Notes: generated by a model not told the origin, from the letters alone. 64,000 bases of DNA from Lysinibacillus fusiformis (GCF_007362955.1 NZ_CP041696.1:4030001-4094000); one strand, 5' to 3'; counted from the first letter of the stretch, positions 17,286 through 26,757 are shown. Numbers and translations: made by a program.

Positions 17286-17828
17286 TTATGCAAATGCTTT
17301 TTTAAAGGCATGAAGATAATTTTCTACAGCTCGTTGACTGATTTCTGCCTGTGGGACAAAACTTTCAAAGCCATGGAAGGATCCTGGATAGAGATGGAAT
17401 TCAGTAGGCATACCCGCCTTTGTTAGTCTCGCAATATATTCTATCGTTTCATCACGGAACGGATCTAAATCGCCTATAAATGTATACGTAGGAGGAAGAT
17501 CAGAGTAATCTTCCGTATGAAGAGGCGCGGCATAAACGGGTGCCTCACTTGCATAATCATGCCCTAAATACATTTCCCATGCACGGTGATTTTGTGGACC
17601 ATTCCACACTCTAGCATCTGTAATGTCGTCATTTGACGGTAACACACAACGATTATCAATCATTGGATAAAGAGTCATTAGGAAAGCAATTTTTGGCCCT
17701 TGACGAATCTCTACGCCAGCAGGGTAGGGATGTTCGGGTGCGAGTCGATAGCCAACAGAAACGATTACATAGTCTAACGCTGAGCGGAAAAAACGTTTCA
17801 GTCTGTACTTGGAGGCTATACCATTCAA
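17286..17828 (-). pseudogene. Alpha/beta hydrolase (HSL/Aes-type) lacking its nucleophile elbow
   Basis: The 180 residues match a hormone-sensitive-lipase-type esterase: SVGYRLAPEHPYPAGVE, then PMIDNR, DLPPTYTFIGDLDPFRDE (acid residue) and YPGSFHGFE (catalytic His). The oxyanion HGGG segment is gone from the N-terminus. The region between PAGVE and RQGPKIAFL, where the GDSAGG nucleophile should be, is missing (roughly 45-50 residues). The deletion is in frame, so the frame stays open, but the enzyme should be dead. No ribosome site is visible at 17828. Confidence 0.8.
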
Positions 17829-17870
17829 GATATTCTAGACAATAAAAGTGAATAGCTTACAGCGCAAGAG

Positions 17871-17915
17871 CAAGTGTCTTTAAGTCGGATTTTCAACTTG
17901 AAGACACTTTTTTTG
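17871..17915 (+). terminator. Terminator-like hairpin
   Basis: AAGTGTCTTTAAGT pairs with ACTTGAAGACACTT with one mismatch, followed by a T run. It lies upstream of the membrane-anchored hypothetical gene. Confidence 0.75.
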
Positions 17916-18033
17916 ATAAATAAAGAGGGGTAAAATAACTTATTTTACAATTCTTTGAAACTTTTATTGGGATATTCCGTAAAATAATAAAAGGTATAAT
18001 TTAAAAATCTTCATTTTGAGAGGCGGTTATTAA

Positions 18034-18459
18034 ATGTTATCTAAACGACTTAAAATTCTTATTCCGACCCTAATTATTTTTATCGTAGCTTTGTTGATAT
18101 ATTCAGAATTTGGCACGAAAAATTTCGTCAAAGAGTTTATTCCAAGTAATGATTTTGAAGGGATTTTGGAGAGAATTACTATTTGGAAAAATAAGGATGT
18201 CGCAAATGAAAGTATAGCAATTTTAAATCGACAGGATGCACGTTTAGATGAAGTACGTCAGGCTTTAAATAGTTGGCAGGTGAGACGAACTGTCTTTAAA
18301 GACATACCTTATGAAAGGGCCTATCAACTAGAACTTTTTTTCTACGACCACAATCTCAATATACAAATTACGCAAGCTGGATTTCTGTTCATTAACGGCT
18401 ATAGCTATGAACTTGTAAGTGGCACTTCAATTGAAGAGTTGCTTGCAATGGTAGAATGA
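18034..18459 (+). CDS. Hypothetical protein with N-terminal membrane anchor
   Basis: I do not recognise this 141-residue protein. Residues 6-24 form one hydrophobic segment (LKILIPTLIIFIVALLIYS); the rest is a soluble alpha/beta domain that should face outward (VRRTVFKDIPYERAYQLELF, then GFLFINGYSYELVSG). The ATG follows GAGAGGCGG. It is monocistronic, between two hairpins. Confidence 0.65.
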   Translation: MLSKRLKILIPTLIIFIVALLIYSEFGTKNFVKEFIPSNDFEGILERITIWKNKDVANESIAILNRQDARLDEVRQALNSWQVRRTVFKDIPYERAYQLELFFYDHNLNIQITQAGFLFINGYSYELVSGTSIEELLAMVE

Positions 18460-18521
18460 ATGGATTGAAGAGAAAAAAAGCTGTCCTAAAATTAACAATA
18501 GTATGCATAGCATATTATTTC

Positions 18522-18568
18522 AGACTGTCTACAAACTCAAAAAATTGACTTTGTAGACAGTCTTTTTC
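18522..18568 (+). terminator. Rho-independent terminator
   Basis: AGACTGTCTACAAA pairs perfectly with TTTGTAGACAGTCT, followed by TTTTTC. Confidence 0.85.
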
Positions 18569-18579
18569 TTATAAAACAG

Positions 18580-18990
18580 AAATATGTATTTGAACCCGTT
18601 GATTTCTGCTATGGCGGACGCCTTTTCGCGGGCATGGCCTGAGTCTCGTTGCCGCAGGGGCGTATTTATCGAGGTGATGTATTGCTGATAAAATTTCAAA
18701 AGGTATTCGCAATGTAATCATTCCGAATACCTTTTGGCGTTTTGAAGGTGCAAGCTGTTTACGCGCATGGATTTGATCGACCACCCGTTTATCATCTCAA
18801 GTATTTTTAGCAGGTTAGGAACAGCAGAGGCTATCAGTAGGCGATACAAGTTGATTTTCGTCTCAGGCGCGACACTCTTTCAGGAACAGCACGTGCGGAA
18901 AATCCATTGTTGCGGCGAACCGCCGCAACAATTAGTTGGAGCCGTGCCTGCGGAAAGGAAGCGCCTGGAACGGAAATCAACGGTTTACAA
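18580..18990. repeat. Two inverted GC-rich Bacillaceae repeats around a 200-bp core
   Basis: The left block (18580-18657) begins AACCCGTTGATTTCTGCTAT; the right block (18863-18990) ends GGAACGGAAATCAACGGTTT. Their outer ends are inverted copies (CCGTTGATTTC / GAAATCAACGG). Both resemble the interspersed repeat at 13593. The core contains a 12-bp hairpin (AAAAGGTATTCG / CGAATACCTTTT, about 18699-18735). No convincing gene is present in 18569-19176. Confidence 0.5.
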
Positions 18991-19098
18991 TTGAAGAACT
19001 TCAACATTCCAAGCTAGAAAGGCGTTTGCTATAAAAATGGAATAGAGCCATTTTTAGCTAAACAAAAAGTTAATATGATTCTATGATTTATTAACAAA

Positions 19099-19126
19099 TT
19101 GTCTAATATATTGGTAAATATACAAT
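19099..19126 (+). promoter_or_regulatory. Candidate sigma-A promoter of the peptide/amino-acid catabolic operon
   Basis: TTGTCT (19099-19104) and TACAAT (19121-19126) are 16 bp apart, about 50 bp upstream of the M20 gene's start. No other good promoter was seen nearby. Confidence 0.45.
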
Positions 19127-19176
19127 GTTAAAATAAAGTAAATTCTGAATATTCTTTTAAATAAGGGGGCTTATAA

Positions 19177-20406
19177 ATGACAGTAACAAGCTTAAAGGCA
19201 ACGGAATCCTATGTGCGTGATCGTGAAACGGTCATTGCGTTGACACAAAAACTAGTAAGAATTGATAGTGTATTTCGGGAAAATGATCCAAATGGCAATG
19301 AGGAAGAAATGGCCAATACTGTAGCACAGTATTTACGAGATATCGGTATTGAAACCCATGTGGAGGAAGTTGTACCTGGAAGACCGAATGTTATTGGCAT
19401 TATTGATTCGGGTAAGCCAGGAAAGACCTTGTTATTTGAAGGACATACAGATGTTGTAACAGAAGGAAATCGGGAAGCGTGGACCTATGATCCGTTCGGT
19501 GCTGAAATTATCGATGGTCGTATGTATGGACGTGGCACGAATGATACAAAAGGAAATCTTGCCTGTATGATTACAGCTTGTCAATCATTGTTACTGGATC
19601 AGGAAGAATTTACAGGCAAGATTATTTTATGTATACCATGCGATGAAGAGGGGCTTATGCTCGGCATTAAAGATTTTATTAAAAAAGGGTGGGCAGATGG
19701 GGTGGACGGGGCTATCATTTGTGAGCCTCAAGAAAACAATGTCTGCATTGCACAACGCGGAGCGATTCGATTAAAAGTAGATATTTTTGGCAAAATGGCC
19801 CATGGCGCCATTTCGTGGAGTGGTATTAATCCTAATTGGCGAATGGCACGTTTTATCGTCGAACTTGAAAAATTAGAAAAGGAAGAGCAGACGCGTTTAG
19901 GACGTGACCCTATGTTAAACTGGCCGTCCATTACGCCGACGATTTTACGAGCGCCGGTTAAAGGTGACGCGCAAATTAATGTTATTCCAGATCACTGTAT
20001 GACGACGCTAGATATTCGTACTGTGCCAGCGCAGGATCATGACGAGCTACTTGGCAAAATTGAGGGCATTATTAAACGTTTGCAAGCGGATGACCCTGAT
20101 TTTAAAGCGGAACTCACAGTGCTTGATAATCGTCCAGCGACTGCAACTGCAAAAGAACAACCAGTCGTACAAGCCATATACGAGGCAGTGGCAGAAGTGA
20201 CGGAAAAAGAACCGATTTATAACGGTGTCCCAGGTGCAACGGACGGTACTTTCCTCCATGTACATGGGGTACCTATCGTGACAGTTGGAGCTGGTGATCG
20301 TGAAATCCCACATCAAATAGATGAGTATGTTGATATTGAAGAACTGGCAGAAACAACGGCGATTTATCGTTTAGCGGCATTAAAATTTTTAGCAGGTGAT
20401 GCGTGA
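19177..20406 (+). CDS. M20-family metallo-deacylase/peptidase (ArgE/DapE/CPG2-like)
   Basis: This 409-residue cytosolic zinc hydrolase has the metal ligands of the M20 family: H90 and catalytic D92 in FEGHTDVV, D123 in YGRGTNDTKGN, the Glu pair 157-158 in PCDEEG, and a late His in REIPHQIDEY (about 383). An inserted dimerisation domain lies between about residues 190 and 310. It should remove an acyl or amino-acid group from an N-acylated amino acid or small peptide. The ATG has AAGGGGG upstream. As first gene of the operon, it ends one base into the next gene (TGATG). Confidence 0.88.
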   Translation: MTVTSLKATESYVRDRETVIALTQKLVRIDSVFRENDPNGNEEEMANTVAQYLRDIGIETHVEEVVPGRPNVIGIIDSGKPGKTLLFEGHTDVVTEGNREAWTYDPFGAEIIDGRMYGRGTNDTKGNLACMITACQSLLLDQEEFTGKIILCIPCDEEGLMLGIKDFIKKGWADGVDGAIICEPQENNVCIAQRGAIRLKVDIFGKMAHGAISWSGINPNWRMARFIVELEKLEKEEQTRLGRDPMLNWPSITPTILRAPVKGDAQINVIPDHCMTTLDIRTVPAQDHDELLGKIEGIIKRLQADDPDFKAELTVLDNRPATATAKEQPVVQAIYEAVAEVTEKEPIYNGVPGATDGTFLHVHGVPIVTVGAGDREIPHQIDEYVDIEELAETTAIYRLAALKFLAGDA

Positions 20407-21497
20407 TGGTCAAAACAACAAGAATAGCGGTTATTCCAGGTGATGGGATTGGCAAGGAAGTAATGGAGGAGGCATTGAAGGTACTTGCAAAACTTCAGGA
20501 GCAAGACCAGTCATTGCAAATAGCAACAACGATCTTTCCTTGGAGCTCGGACTATTACCTTCAACATGGTCGTATGATGCCTGCAGATGCTTTGGATACA
20601 TTAAGGGGCTATGATGCGATTTTGTTTGGTGCAATTGGTGATGCGCGTGTCCCTGATGATGTCACGGTATGGGAATTAATCATGCCGATTCGCAAGCAAT
20701 TCCAACAATACGTGAACTTCCGACCGATTAAATCGTTACCAGGTATTGCCTCTCCACTTGCAAATGGTAAGGACATAGACTTTGTTATTTTTCGAGAAAA
20801 TGCGGAGGGTGAATATTCCAATAGTGGTGGCCGTATCTATCATAATCAACCGCAGGAAATGACCATTCAGAATACCATTATGACACGTATTGGCATTGAA
20901 AAAATTGTACAAGCAGCCTGCGATTATGCTCATAAATATGGCAAGTCCAAAATTACAAGTGCGACAAAATCGAATGCCATTATTCACTCCATGAAATTTT
21001 GGGATGAGCATACGAAAAACATCCTTGCACAAACCTCACCAGCGTTAACGTTGGAATCTATTTATATTGATGCTTTGGTGGCTTATTTCGTGGAGCGACC
21101 ACAAGACTTTGAGGTTGTCGTAGCGTCGAATTTATTTGGCGATATTTTGTCGGATTTAGGATCTGCGATTGTTGGAGGACTTGGGCTGTCACCATCCGCA
21201 AATTTGAATCCAGAGAAAGAATTTCCATCGATGTTTGAGCCTGTGCATGGCTCTGCACCGGATATTGCAGGGCGAGGGGTTGCTAATCCAATCGCGCAAA
21301 TTTGGTCACTTGCGTTATTGCTAGGGCATATTGGTAGACCAGACACAGAGGAGCTTATTGTAACAGCAATTGAAACGGTGTTAAGCGAAGGTGTTGTGAA
21401 AACAGCGGATATTGGAGGCCGGGCAACTACCGCTCATATGGGCGATGCTATCTGTCAGGCAATTGTCAAAAAGAAACTAGCAGCAAGGGGTGTGTAG
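20406..21497 (+). CDS. Isocitrate/isopropylmalate dehydrogenase family enzyme (tartrate/D-malate dehydrogenase-like)
   Basis: This 363-residue protein belongs to the beta-decarboxylating dehydrogenases: IAVIPGDGIGKEVM at the start, FRENAEGEYSNSGGRIYHNQ in the substrate region, TKSNAI, then SNLFGDILSDLGSAIVGGLG (metal-binding aspartates) and EPVHGSAPDIAGRGVANPIA. The DAILFGAIGDARVPD and FREN segments fit the tartrate/D-malate branch better than LeuB. It would oxidise and decarboxylate a 2-hydroxy acid using NAD. The ATG overlaps the M20 stop by one base. The nearby SDR, ALDH and peptide importer argue for catabolism rather than leucine synthesis. Confidence 0.85.
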   Translation: MVKTTRIAVIPGDGIGKEVMEEALKVLAKLQEQDQSLQIATTIFPWSSDYYLQHGRMMPADALDTLRGYDAILFGAIGDARVPDDVTVWELIMPIRKQFQQYVNFRPIKSLPGIASPLANGKDIDFVIFRENAEGEYSNSGGRIYHNQPQEMTIQNTIMTRIGIEKIVQAACDYAHKYGKSKITSATKSNAIIHSMKFWDEHTKNILAQTSPALTLESIYIDALVAYFVERPQDFEVVVASNLFGDILSDLGSAIVGGLGLSPSANLNPEKEFPSMFEPVHGSAPDIAGRGVANPIAQIWSLALLLGHIGRPDTEELIVTAIETVLSEGVVKTADIGGRATTAHMGDAICQAIVKKKLAARGV

Positions 21498-21498
21498 G

Positions 21499-22245
21499 AT
21501 GGCAGTAGCGCAACAAGTTATGATTGTGACAGGTGCTGGAGGCGGTATGGGGAAAGCAATACTTCAGCATCAGCTTACACAGGGCAATATTGTCGTGGGG
21601 CTTGATTTATCGGTAGCCTCGCTTGCTGAACTCGCGCATGAAAATTTGCAAACATACGAAGCAAATGTATTGCAGGAGGAGCATATTCAGACGGTTTTTA
21701 AAGAAGTGTATGAAAAATATGGAAGAATTGATGGACTCGTCAATGCACTTGGTATTGCGCAGGCGGCGACACCAATAGAGCAAGTATCAATGGATGAATG
21801 GAATCGTTTAATGGATGTCAATGTGAAGAGTTTATTTATTACGACAAAAGCAATTGTACCTTATATGAAGGAACAGAAAAAAGGTTCGATTGTGACGATT
21901 GCGTCGATCTCTGCGGTGCGCCCCCGTCCAGGTTTGCAGGCGTATATTGCTTCAAAAGGAGCGGCGGAAAGCTTTACGCGGGGGATGGCCATTGAGTTAG
22001 CATCCCATCAAATACGCGTCAATACAATTCATCCAGGACCAGCTGATACACAGATGTTGTCGCAATTTACAGCACACGGCGCAGATGTGGAACAAACGAA
22101 GCAAGATATTTTTGTCCAATCGGTACCACTTGGGCGCTTGGTCGATCCAACAGACATTGCAGGCGCGGTTAGTTATTTATTATCAGATGCAGCGAGTATG
22201 GTAACAGGGACAACTTTACATGTTGACGGTGGCCGTGGCTTATAG
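21499..22245 (+). CDS. Short-chain dehydrogenase/reductase (SDR)
   Basis: This 248-residue classical SDR has cofactor motif TGAGGGMG (about 12-19), the NALG variant of NNAG, catalytic Ser in VTIASISAV, the YxxxK pair in YIASKGA, and the C-terminal DGGRGL. Start ATG 21499 follows GGGGTGTAGG, one base after the previous stop; the frame from 21490 would overlap. It should interconvert a hydroxyl and a keto group with NAD(P). Position in the operon suggests it oxidises an intermediate between the decarboxylating dehydrogenase and the aldehyde dehydrogenase. Confidence 0.88.
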   Translation: MAVAQQVMIVTGAGGGMGKAILQHQLTQGNIVVGLDLSVASLAELAHENLQTYEANVLQEEHIQTVFKEVYEKYGRIDGLVNALGIAQAATPIEQVSMDEWNRLMDVNVKSLFITTKAIVPYMKEQKKGSIVTIASISAVRPRPGLQAYIASKGAAESFTRGMAIELASHQIRVNTIHPGPADTQMLSQFTAHGADVEQTKQDIFVQSVPLGRLVDPTDIAGAVSYLLSDAASMVTGTTLHVDGGRGL

Positions 22246-22255
22246 GAGGGGTAAG

Positions 22256-23710
22256 ATGCAAAAGATTCCAATGTTTATAAATGGTGACTGGGTACACGCA
22301 GATGGGGAGGATTTACTAAATGTGACGAATCCGTCTACAGGTGAAGTACTCGCGCAAATCATCAATGCCAGTGAGGCGCAGGTAAATGAGGCGGTACGGT
22401 CTGCACGTCTGGCGTTTGAAAGTGAAGAGTGGCGCCAGACCAGGGCGTTTGAGCGTGGTCAACTGCTCGTAGAGTGTGCGCGGTATATTCGCATGCATGC
22501 AGAGGAATGGAGCCTGCTAGAATGCCGAGATGTTGGGAAACCATTGACACAGGCTCGTGCAGATATTGAGGCGGCTGCCCGTTATTTTGAGTTTTACGGG
22601 GGAGCCGCGGACAAGGTCATGGGCGATACGATTCCGATTGAAGATGGACTTTTAAATGCGGTCGTATTAGAGCCGGTAGGGATTACTGTACATATCGTGC
22701 CGTGGAACTACCCGATTCAAATTACAGCAAGAAGTGTGGCAGCTGCCATTGCAACGGGCAATGCGGTCATTGTCAAAAGTGCGGAAGATACGCCTTTGAC
22801 GACACACGCAATGACCGAATGGTTTGCCGATAAATTGCCAAAAGGTATTTTTCAACATATTACAGGGTTAGGGCGTGATGTAGGTCCTTATTTAACGTCT
22901 CATCCTGATATTAATCATATTACATTTACAGGCTCTGTCCCGACAGGCATTGCCGTGATGAAAGCAGCAGCCGAAAATGTTGTACCTGTGACATTAGAGC
23001 TGGGTGGGAAATCGCCGAATATTGTCTTTGCGGATGCGCCGATGGAACAGGCAGTGGAGGGGGTGCTCCGCGCTATCGTCCAGAATGCTGGGCAAACATG
23101 CTCAGCTGGCGCACGCTTGCTGATTGAAGAGTGTGCCAAAGAGTCATTTATCGCTCAATTAGTCGAAAGATTCCAAGCATTAACTGTCGGTCCGGGTGAA
23201 GCGGACGTCGATATGGGTCCATTATTAAATGAGCGCCAATACACAAAGATTTCAGCCCTATTACAACAGGCGAAAGACGATGGCTATGTCATCACAGGGG
23301 GCGAAACACTGTCGATTGCGGGTTATGAAAACGGCTATTACATTCAGCCGACAATCCTAGATGGTGTAGATGCTCACCATACGCTTGCACAAGAGGAAAT
23401 TTTCGGACCAGTGCTAACCGTCTTAACTTTTACAACGGTCGATGAGGCGATTACTTTAGCCAATAGCACGGATTATGGATTAGTGGCGGGTGTTTGGTCA
23501 AATGATTTGGATACGGCACACTATGTGGCAAGTCGTGTCAAGGCCGGACAAGTGTTCATCAATAATTATGGGGCTGCCGGTGGGATACAAATGCCGTTTG
23601 GTGGCTATAAGAAGAGTGGCATAGGTCGTGAAAAGGGCTTTGTCGCATTAAGAAATTACACGCAAATGAAAAATATTGCGATACGCTATGCACCACCCAA
23701 TCGTATGTGA
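22256..23710 (+). CDS. Aldehyde dehydrogenase (NAD-dependent)
   Basis: This 484-residue member of the ALDH superfamily has VPWNYPIQ (148-155), the general base E248 in TLELGGKSPN, the nucleophile C282 in GQTCSAG, and the C-terminal PFGGYKKSGIGREKG. It oxidises an aldehyde to an acid; the substrate is not readable, but amino- or semialdehydes are plausible given the aminotransferase at 31906. Start ATG 22256 has a strong site (TAGGAGGGG), 10 bp after the SDR stop. Confidence 0.93.
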   Translation: MQKIPMFINGDWVHADGEDLLNVTNPSTGEVLAQIINASEAQVNEAVRSARLAFESEEWRQTRAFERGQLLVECARYIRMHAEEWSLLECRDVGKPLTQARADIEAAARYFEFYGGAADKVMGDTIPIEDGLLNAVVLEPVGITVHIVPWNYPIQITARSVAAAIATGNAVIVKSAEDTPLTTHAMTEWFADKLPKGIFQHITGLGRDVGPYLTSHPDINHITFTGSVPTGIAVMKAAAENVVPVTLELGGKSPNIVFADAPMEQAVEGVLRAIVQNAGQTCSAGARLLIEECAKESFIAQLVERFQALTVGPGEADVDMGPLLNERQYTKISALLQQAKDDGYVITGGETLSIAGYENGYYIQPTILDGVDAHHTLAQEEIFGPVLTVLTFTTVDEAITLANSTDYGLVAGVWSNDLDTAHYVASRVKAGQVFINNYGAAGGIQMPFGGYKKSGIGREKGFVALRNYTQMKNIAIRYAPPNRM

Positions 23711-23725
23711 GAAGGAGGGAAGCAT

Positions 23726-24736
23726 GTGGAACGAGCACAAGAGAAGCAGGTACTGTTAGAAGTCAACCATTTAAAAATACAATTTCATTTAAAAAATGGC
23801 AAACAGGCAAAAGTAGTCGATGATGTTAGTTTTTTTATCCGTAAAGGTGAAACCGTCGCACTTGTAGGTGAATCTGGCAGTGGAAAAAGCATTACATCCT
23901 TGTCGATTATGCGCTTGCTTCCGATACCTCCTGGAGAAATCACAGCAGGCACCATTAAACTGAATGGCAACAATCTATTAGATTACAAAAGTAAAGAAAT
24001 GAGTCATATAAGAGGCAATGACATTAGCATGATATTTCAAGAACCGATGACTTCTCTGGATCCTGTTTTTACGATTGGCAATCAAATGATTGAAGCCATT
24101 CGTAGGCATCAAAAAGTGTCCAAAAAAGAAGCGTGGGAAAAATCGCTAAAGCTCTTACAAGAAGTGGGCATTGCCAATGCAGAAAAGATTATTGCAGAAT
24201 ATCCCCATCAGCTATCAGGAGGGATGCGACAACGTGTCATGATTGCGATGGCAATGTCGAATAACCCTCAATTATTGATTGCCGATGAGCCTACAACCGC
24301 ACTGGATGTAACCGTGCAAGCACAAATTCTAAAGCTGATGATGAAAATGAAGAAAGAGCATCATTCCGCGATTTTGTTTATCACCCATGATATGAGTGTT
24401 GTGGCAGAAACAGCCGACCGCGTAATGGTGATGTATGCAGGACAAATCGTAGAAGAGGCGCCAGTACGAGAATTGTTCCTGAATCCGAAGCATCCTTATA
24501 CCAGCGCTTTATTAAAAACGATGCCAAGTCTTGAGACAGATGCAAAAAGATTACCTTCTATTCCGGGGACTGTGCCACCAGCTTATGCACTGCCAGATGG
24601 CTGTCGCTTTGCACCACGTTGTCCGTTTATGATGGCGAAATGCCAGCATATGCAGCCAGAGGTTTCTTATATCCAAGATGAGCATAAAGTACGCTGTCAT
24701 TTATTCACAGAGAAAGGGGAGCTTGCGCATGACTGA
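23726..24736 (+). CDS. Peptide ABC importer ATPase, OppD/DppD type
   Basis: This 336-residue ATPase has Walker A GESGSGKS, signature LSGGMRQR, Walker B LLIADEPTTALD and the H-loop THDMSVV. The C-terminal oligopeptide-transporter extension has cysteines in DGCRFAPRCPFMMAKCQ, typical of the OppD/DppD family, which can hold an iron-sulphur cluster in some members. The start is GTG 23726 behind GAAGGAGGGA; the ATG two bases earlier is out of frame. It couples ATP hydrolysis to peptide uptake with the products at 24729, 26778, 28348 and 29302. Confidence 0.93.
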   Translation: MERAQEKQVLLEVNHLKIQFHLKNGKQAKVVDDVSFFIRKGETVALVGESGSGKSITSLSIMRLLPIPPGEITAGTIKLNGNNLLDYKSKEMSHIRGNDISMIFQEPMTSLDPVFTIGNQMIEAIRRHQKVSKKEAWEKSLKLLQEVGIANAEKIIAEYPHQLSGGMRQRVMIAMAMSNNPQLLIADEPTTALDVTVQAQILKLMMKMKKEHHSAILFITHDMSVVAETADRVMVMYAGQIVEEAPVRELFLNPKHPYTSALLKTMPSLETDAKRLPSIPGTVPPAYALPDGCRFAPRCPFMMAKCQHMQPEVSYIQDEHKVRCHLFTEKGELAHD

Positions 24737-25706
24737 GAAAGAAGTCTTACTTGAAATCAATCATTTAAAAGCCTACTTCCCTGTGAAACGAAAGTCGATG
24801 AAGGAAGAGAAAAAAGTCGTGAAAGCCGTTGATGATATTTCCATTGAAATATTTCGTGGTGAGACACTTGGTATTGTAGGGGAATCCGGCTCTGGCAAAT
24901 CGACGTTTGGGCGTACAATTTTACAGCTTGTTGAACCGACAGCGGGCGAAATTTGGTATAAAGGGCAACCGATTCAGCATTTGAAGGGCAGTAAATTGCA
25001 AAAATATCGCAATCAAATGCAAATGATTTTTCAGGACCCATTCGCCTCCCTTAATCCACGTATGCGTATTGGCGCCATTATTGAAGAACCGATGGCGTTA
25101 CAATTGACGTTAACAAAAGAGCAACGGAAAGGACGAGTCAGGGAGCTATTACAAAAGGTTGGCTTACCGGAAGATGCGATGCAAAAATTCCCACATGAAT
25201 TCTCAGGTGGACAACGCCAACGAATCGGTATTGCGCGAGCACTTGCCATTAATCCTGAGTTTATCATTGCGGACGAGCCTGTATCAGCACTCGATGTGTC
25301 TGTGCAATCGCAGGTGTTGAACTTGATGATGGATTTACAGGATGAATTCCAGTTGACGTATTTATTTATTTCGCATGATTTAAGTGTCGTCAAGCATATC
25401 AGTGATCGTGTAGCGGTCTTATATTTAGGGCGAGTAGTGGAAATTGGCACAAAAAAAGAGTTATATGCGCAACCACTCCATCCCTATACGCAGGCATTAT
25501 TATCCGCGATTCCTGTTGTGAATTTTGATGAACCGAAACAGGTGATTCCCTTGCAAGGGGAGCTCCCGAGTCCGATGAACCCACCTGTTGGTTGTGTGTT
25601 CCATACGCGGTGTCCATTTGTGATGGAAAAATGTAAGCAGGAGCGGCCTACACTTCAAGACATGAATGAACAGCAACGAGTAGCTTGCTTTTTATATGAT
25701 AAATAA
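24729..25706 (+). CDS. Peptide ABC importer ATPase, OppF/DppF type
   Basis: This 325-residue second ATPase of the importer has Walker A GESGSGKST, Q-loop MIFQDPFASLNPRMR (characteristic of OppF), signature FSGGQRQR, Walker B FIIADEPVSALD and the C-terminal cysteine motif GCVFHTRCPFVMEKC. Start ATG 24729, preceded by AAAGGGGAG, overlaps the end of the oppD-type gene by 8 bp, indicating translational coupling. Confidence 0.93.
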   Translation: MTEKEVLLEINHLKAYFPVKRKSMKEEKKVVKAVDDISIEIFRGETLGIVGESGSGKSTFGRTILQLVEPTAGEIWYKGQPIQHLKGSKLQKYRNQMQMIFQDPFASLNPRMRIGAIIEEPMALQLTLTKEQRKGRVRELLQKVGLPEDAMQKFPHEFSGGQRQRIGIARALAINPEFIIADEPVSALDVSVQSQVLNLMMDLQDEFQLTYLFISHDLSVVKHISDRVAVLYLGRVVEIGTKKELYAQPLHPYTQALLSAIPVVNFDEPKQVIPLQGELPSPMNPPVGCVFHTRCPFVMEKCKQERPTLQDMNEQQRVACFLYDK

Positions 25707-25791
25707 ATGATGGAGTGAAAGTCTCTCATTGTTATGGGGGATGAAATCGATTAAACCTTAGCGTAAATTGATGAAAAACGAGGTGTTTACG

Positions 25792-26757
25792 ATGTTTGGC
25801 AATATTACCGACGTACCGGGTGTGAAAGTAGGACATGCAGAAAATAGGAAAGGCATCACAGGCTGCACAGCGATTGTTGTGGAAAAAGGTGCAGTATGTG
25901 GAGTCGATGTGCGAGGCTCAGCACCGGGCACACGCGAAACAGATGCACTTGATCCCATTAATGAAATTGAGCATGTACACGGCATTTGTTTATCAGGTGG
26001 CAGTGCATTTGGATTGGATGCGGCAACAGGTGTCATGCACTATTTAGAAGAACAAGGAGTCGGTGTTGACGCGGGTGTCGCGAAAATTCCGATTGTACCA
26101 AGCGCGGTGCTGTTCGATTTATTTATCGGTGATCCACGTACAAGACCGACAGCGCAAATGGGCTATGAGGCGGCAAAAAATGCTGTCGTAGGTGCTTTTG
26201 CGAACGGCAATACAGGAGCAGGATATGGAGCCACAGTCGGCAAGCTAGCTGGCCCGCAGTTTTGTATGAAAGGTGGGTTAGGTAGTACCTCTACGACTGG
26301 ACAAGATGGTCTGGTCGTAGGGGCAATTGTCGCTGTCAATGCGGTAGGGGATGTAAAGGATCCAGATACGAGAGAAATCCTTGTAGGTGCTCGTAACGCT
26401 GAGACAGCCCAATGGATTGATAGTTGCGCTTATTTAGAAGCGCATGCACAATCACAAGCATTATCTGGAACGAATACGACGATTGGTGTGATAGCTGTGA
26501 ACGCAAAATTAACAAAAGCGGAAGCAAAAAAAATAGCCCAGCTCACACAAAATGCACTTGCACGTACGATTTATCCCGTCCACACGATGTTGGATGGCGA
26601 TACGATATTTGTGCTAGGCACAGGCGACAAAACCTATCCGCTTGACTATATTGGGCACCTAGCAACAAAGGTTATGGAAGAGGCTATTCTTGTCGGTGTT
26701 AAATCCGCAGACAAATTGGGGGATGTTGAAAGCTATGTAAGTATACAAAGCACATAA
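25792..26757 (+). CDS. P1-family (DmpA/BapA-type) aminopeptidase
   Basis: This 321-residue member of the P1 family of N-terminal-nucleophile peptidases begins with VPGVKVGHAENRKGITGCT and contains the conserved SAPGTRETDAL, CLSGGSAFGLDAATG and GNTGAGYGATVGK blocks. The segment SGTNTTIGVIAVNA (225-238) is the expected self-cleavage site, giving alpha and beta chains with a Thr or Ser nucleophile. Family members release N-terminal residues, and some (BapA, DmpA) cleave beta-amino-acid peptides or D-residues. Start ATG 25792 follows GAGGTG; the upstream TTG/ATG at 25768-25771 has no site. Its place inside a peptide-importer operon implies that it processes the imported peptide. Confidence 0.9.
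   Translation: MFGNITDVPGVKVGHAENRKGITGCTAIVVEKGAVCGVDVRGSAPGTRETDALDPINEIEHVHGICLSGGSAFGLDAATGVMHYLEEQGVGVDAGVAKIPIVPSAVLFDLFIGDPRTRPTAQMGYEAAKNAVVGAFANGNTGAGYGATVGKLAGPQFCMKGGLGSTSTTGQDGLVVGAIVAVNAVGDVKDPDTREILVGARNAETAQWIDSCAYLEAHAQSQALSGTNTTIGVIAVNAKLTKAEAKKIAQLTQNALARTIYPVHTMLDGDTIFVLGTGDKTYPLDYIGHLATKVMEEAILVGVKSADKLGDVESYVSIQST

Noticed and set aside
17633..17845. 70-aa plus-strand ORF antisense to the esterase remnant
   Set aside because: Shadow of the minus-strand gene; no start signal.
18569..18784. 71-aa minus-strand ORF in the repeat region
   Set aside because: It lies within the GC-rich repeat copies and reads as a repeat translation, rich in Arg/Pro/His.
20406..21497. LeuB (3-isopropylmalate dehydrogenase) of leucine synthesis
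   Set aside because: No leuA, leuC or leuD nearby, and the FREN...YSNSGGRIYH and VWELIMPIRK segments fit the tartrate/D-malate branch better.
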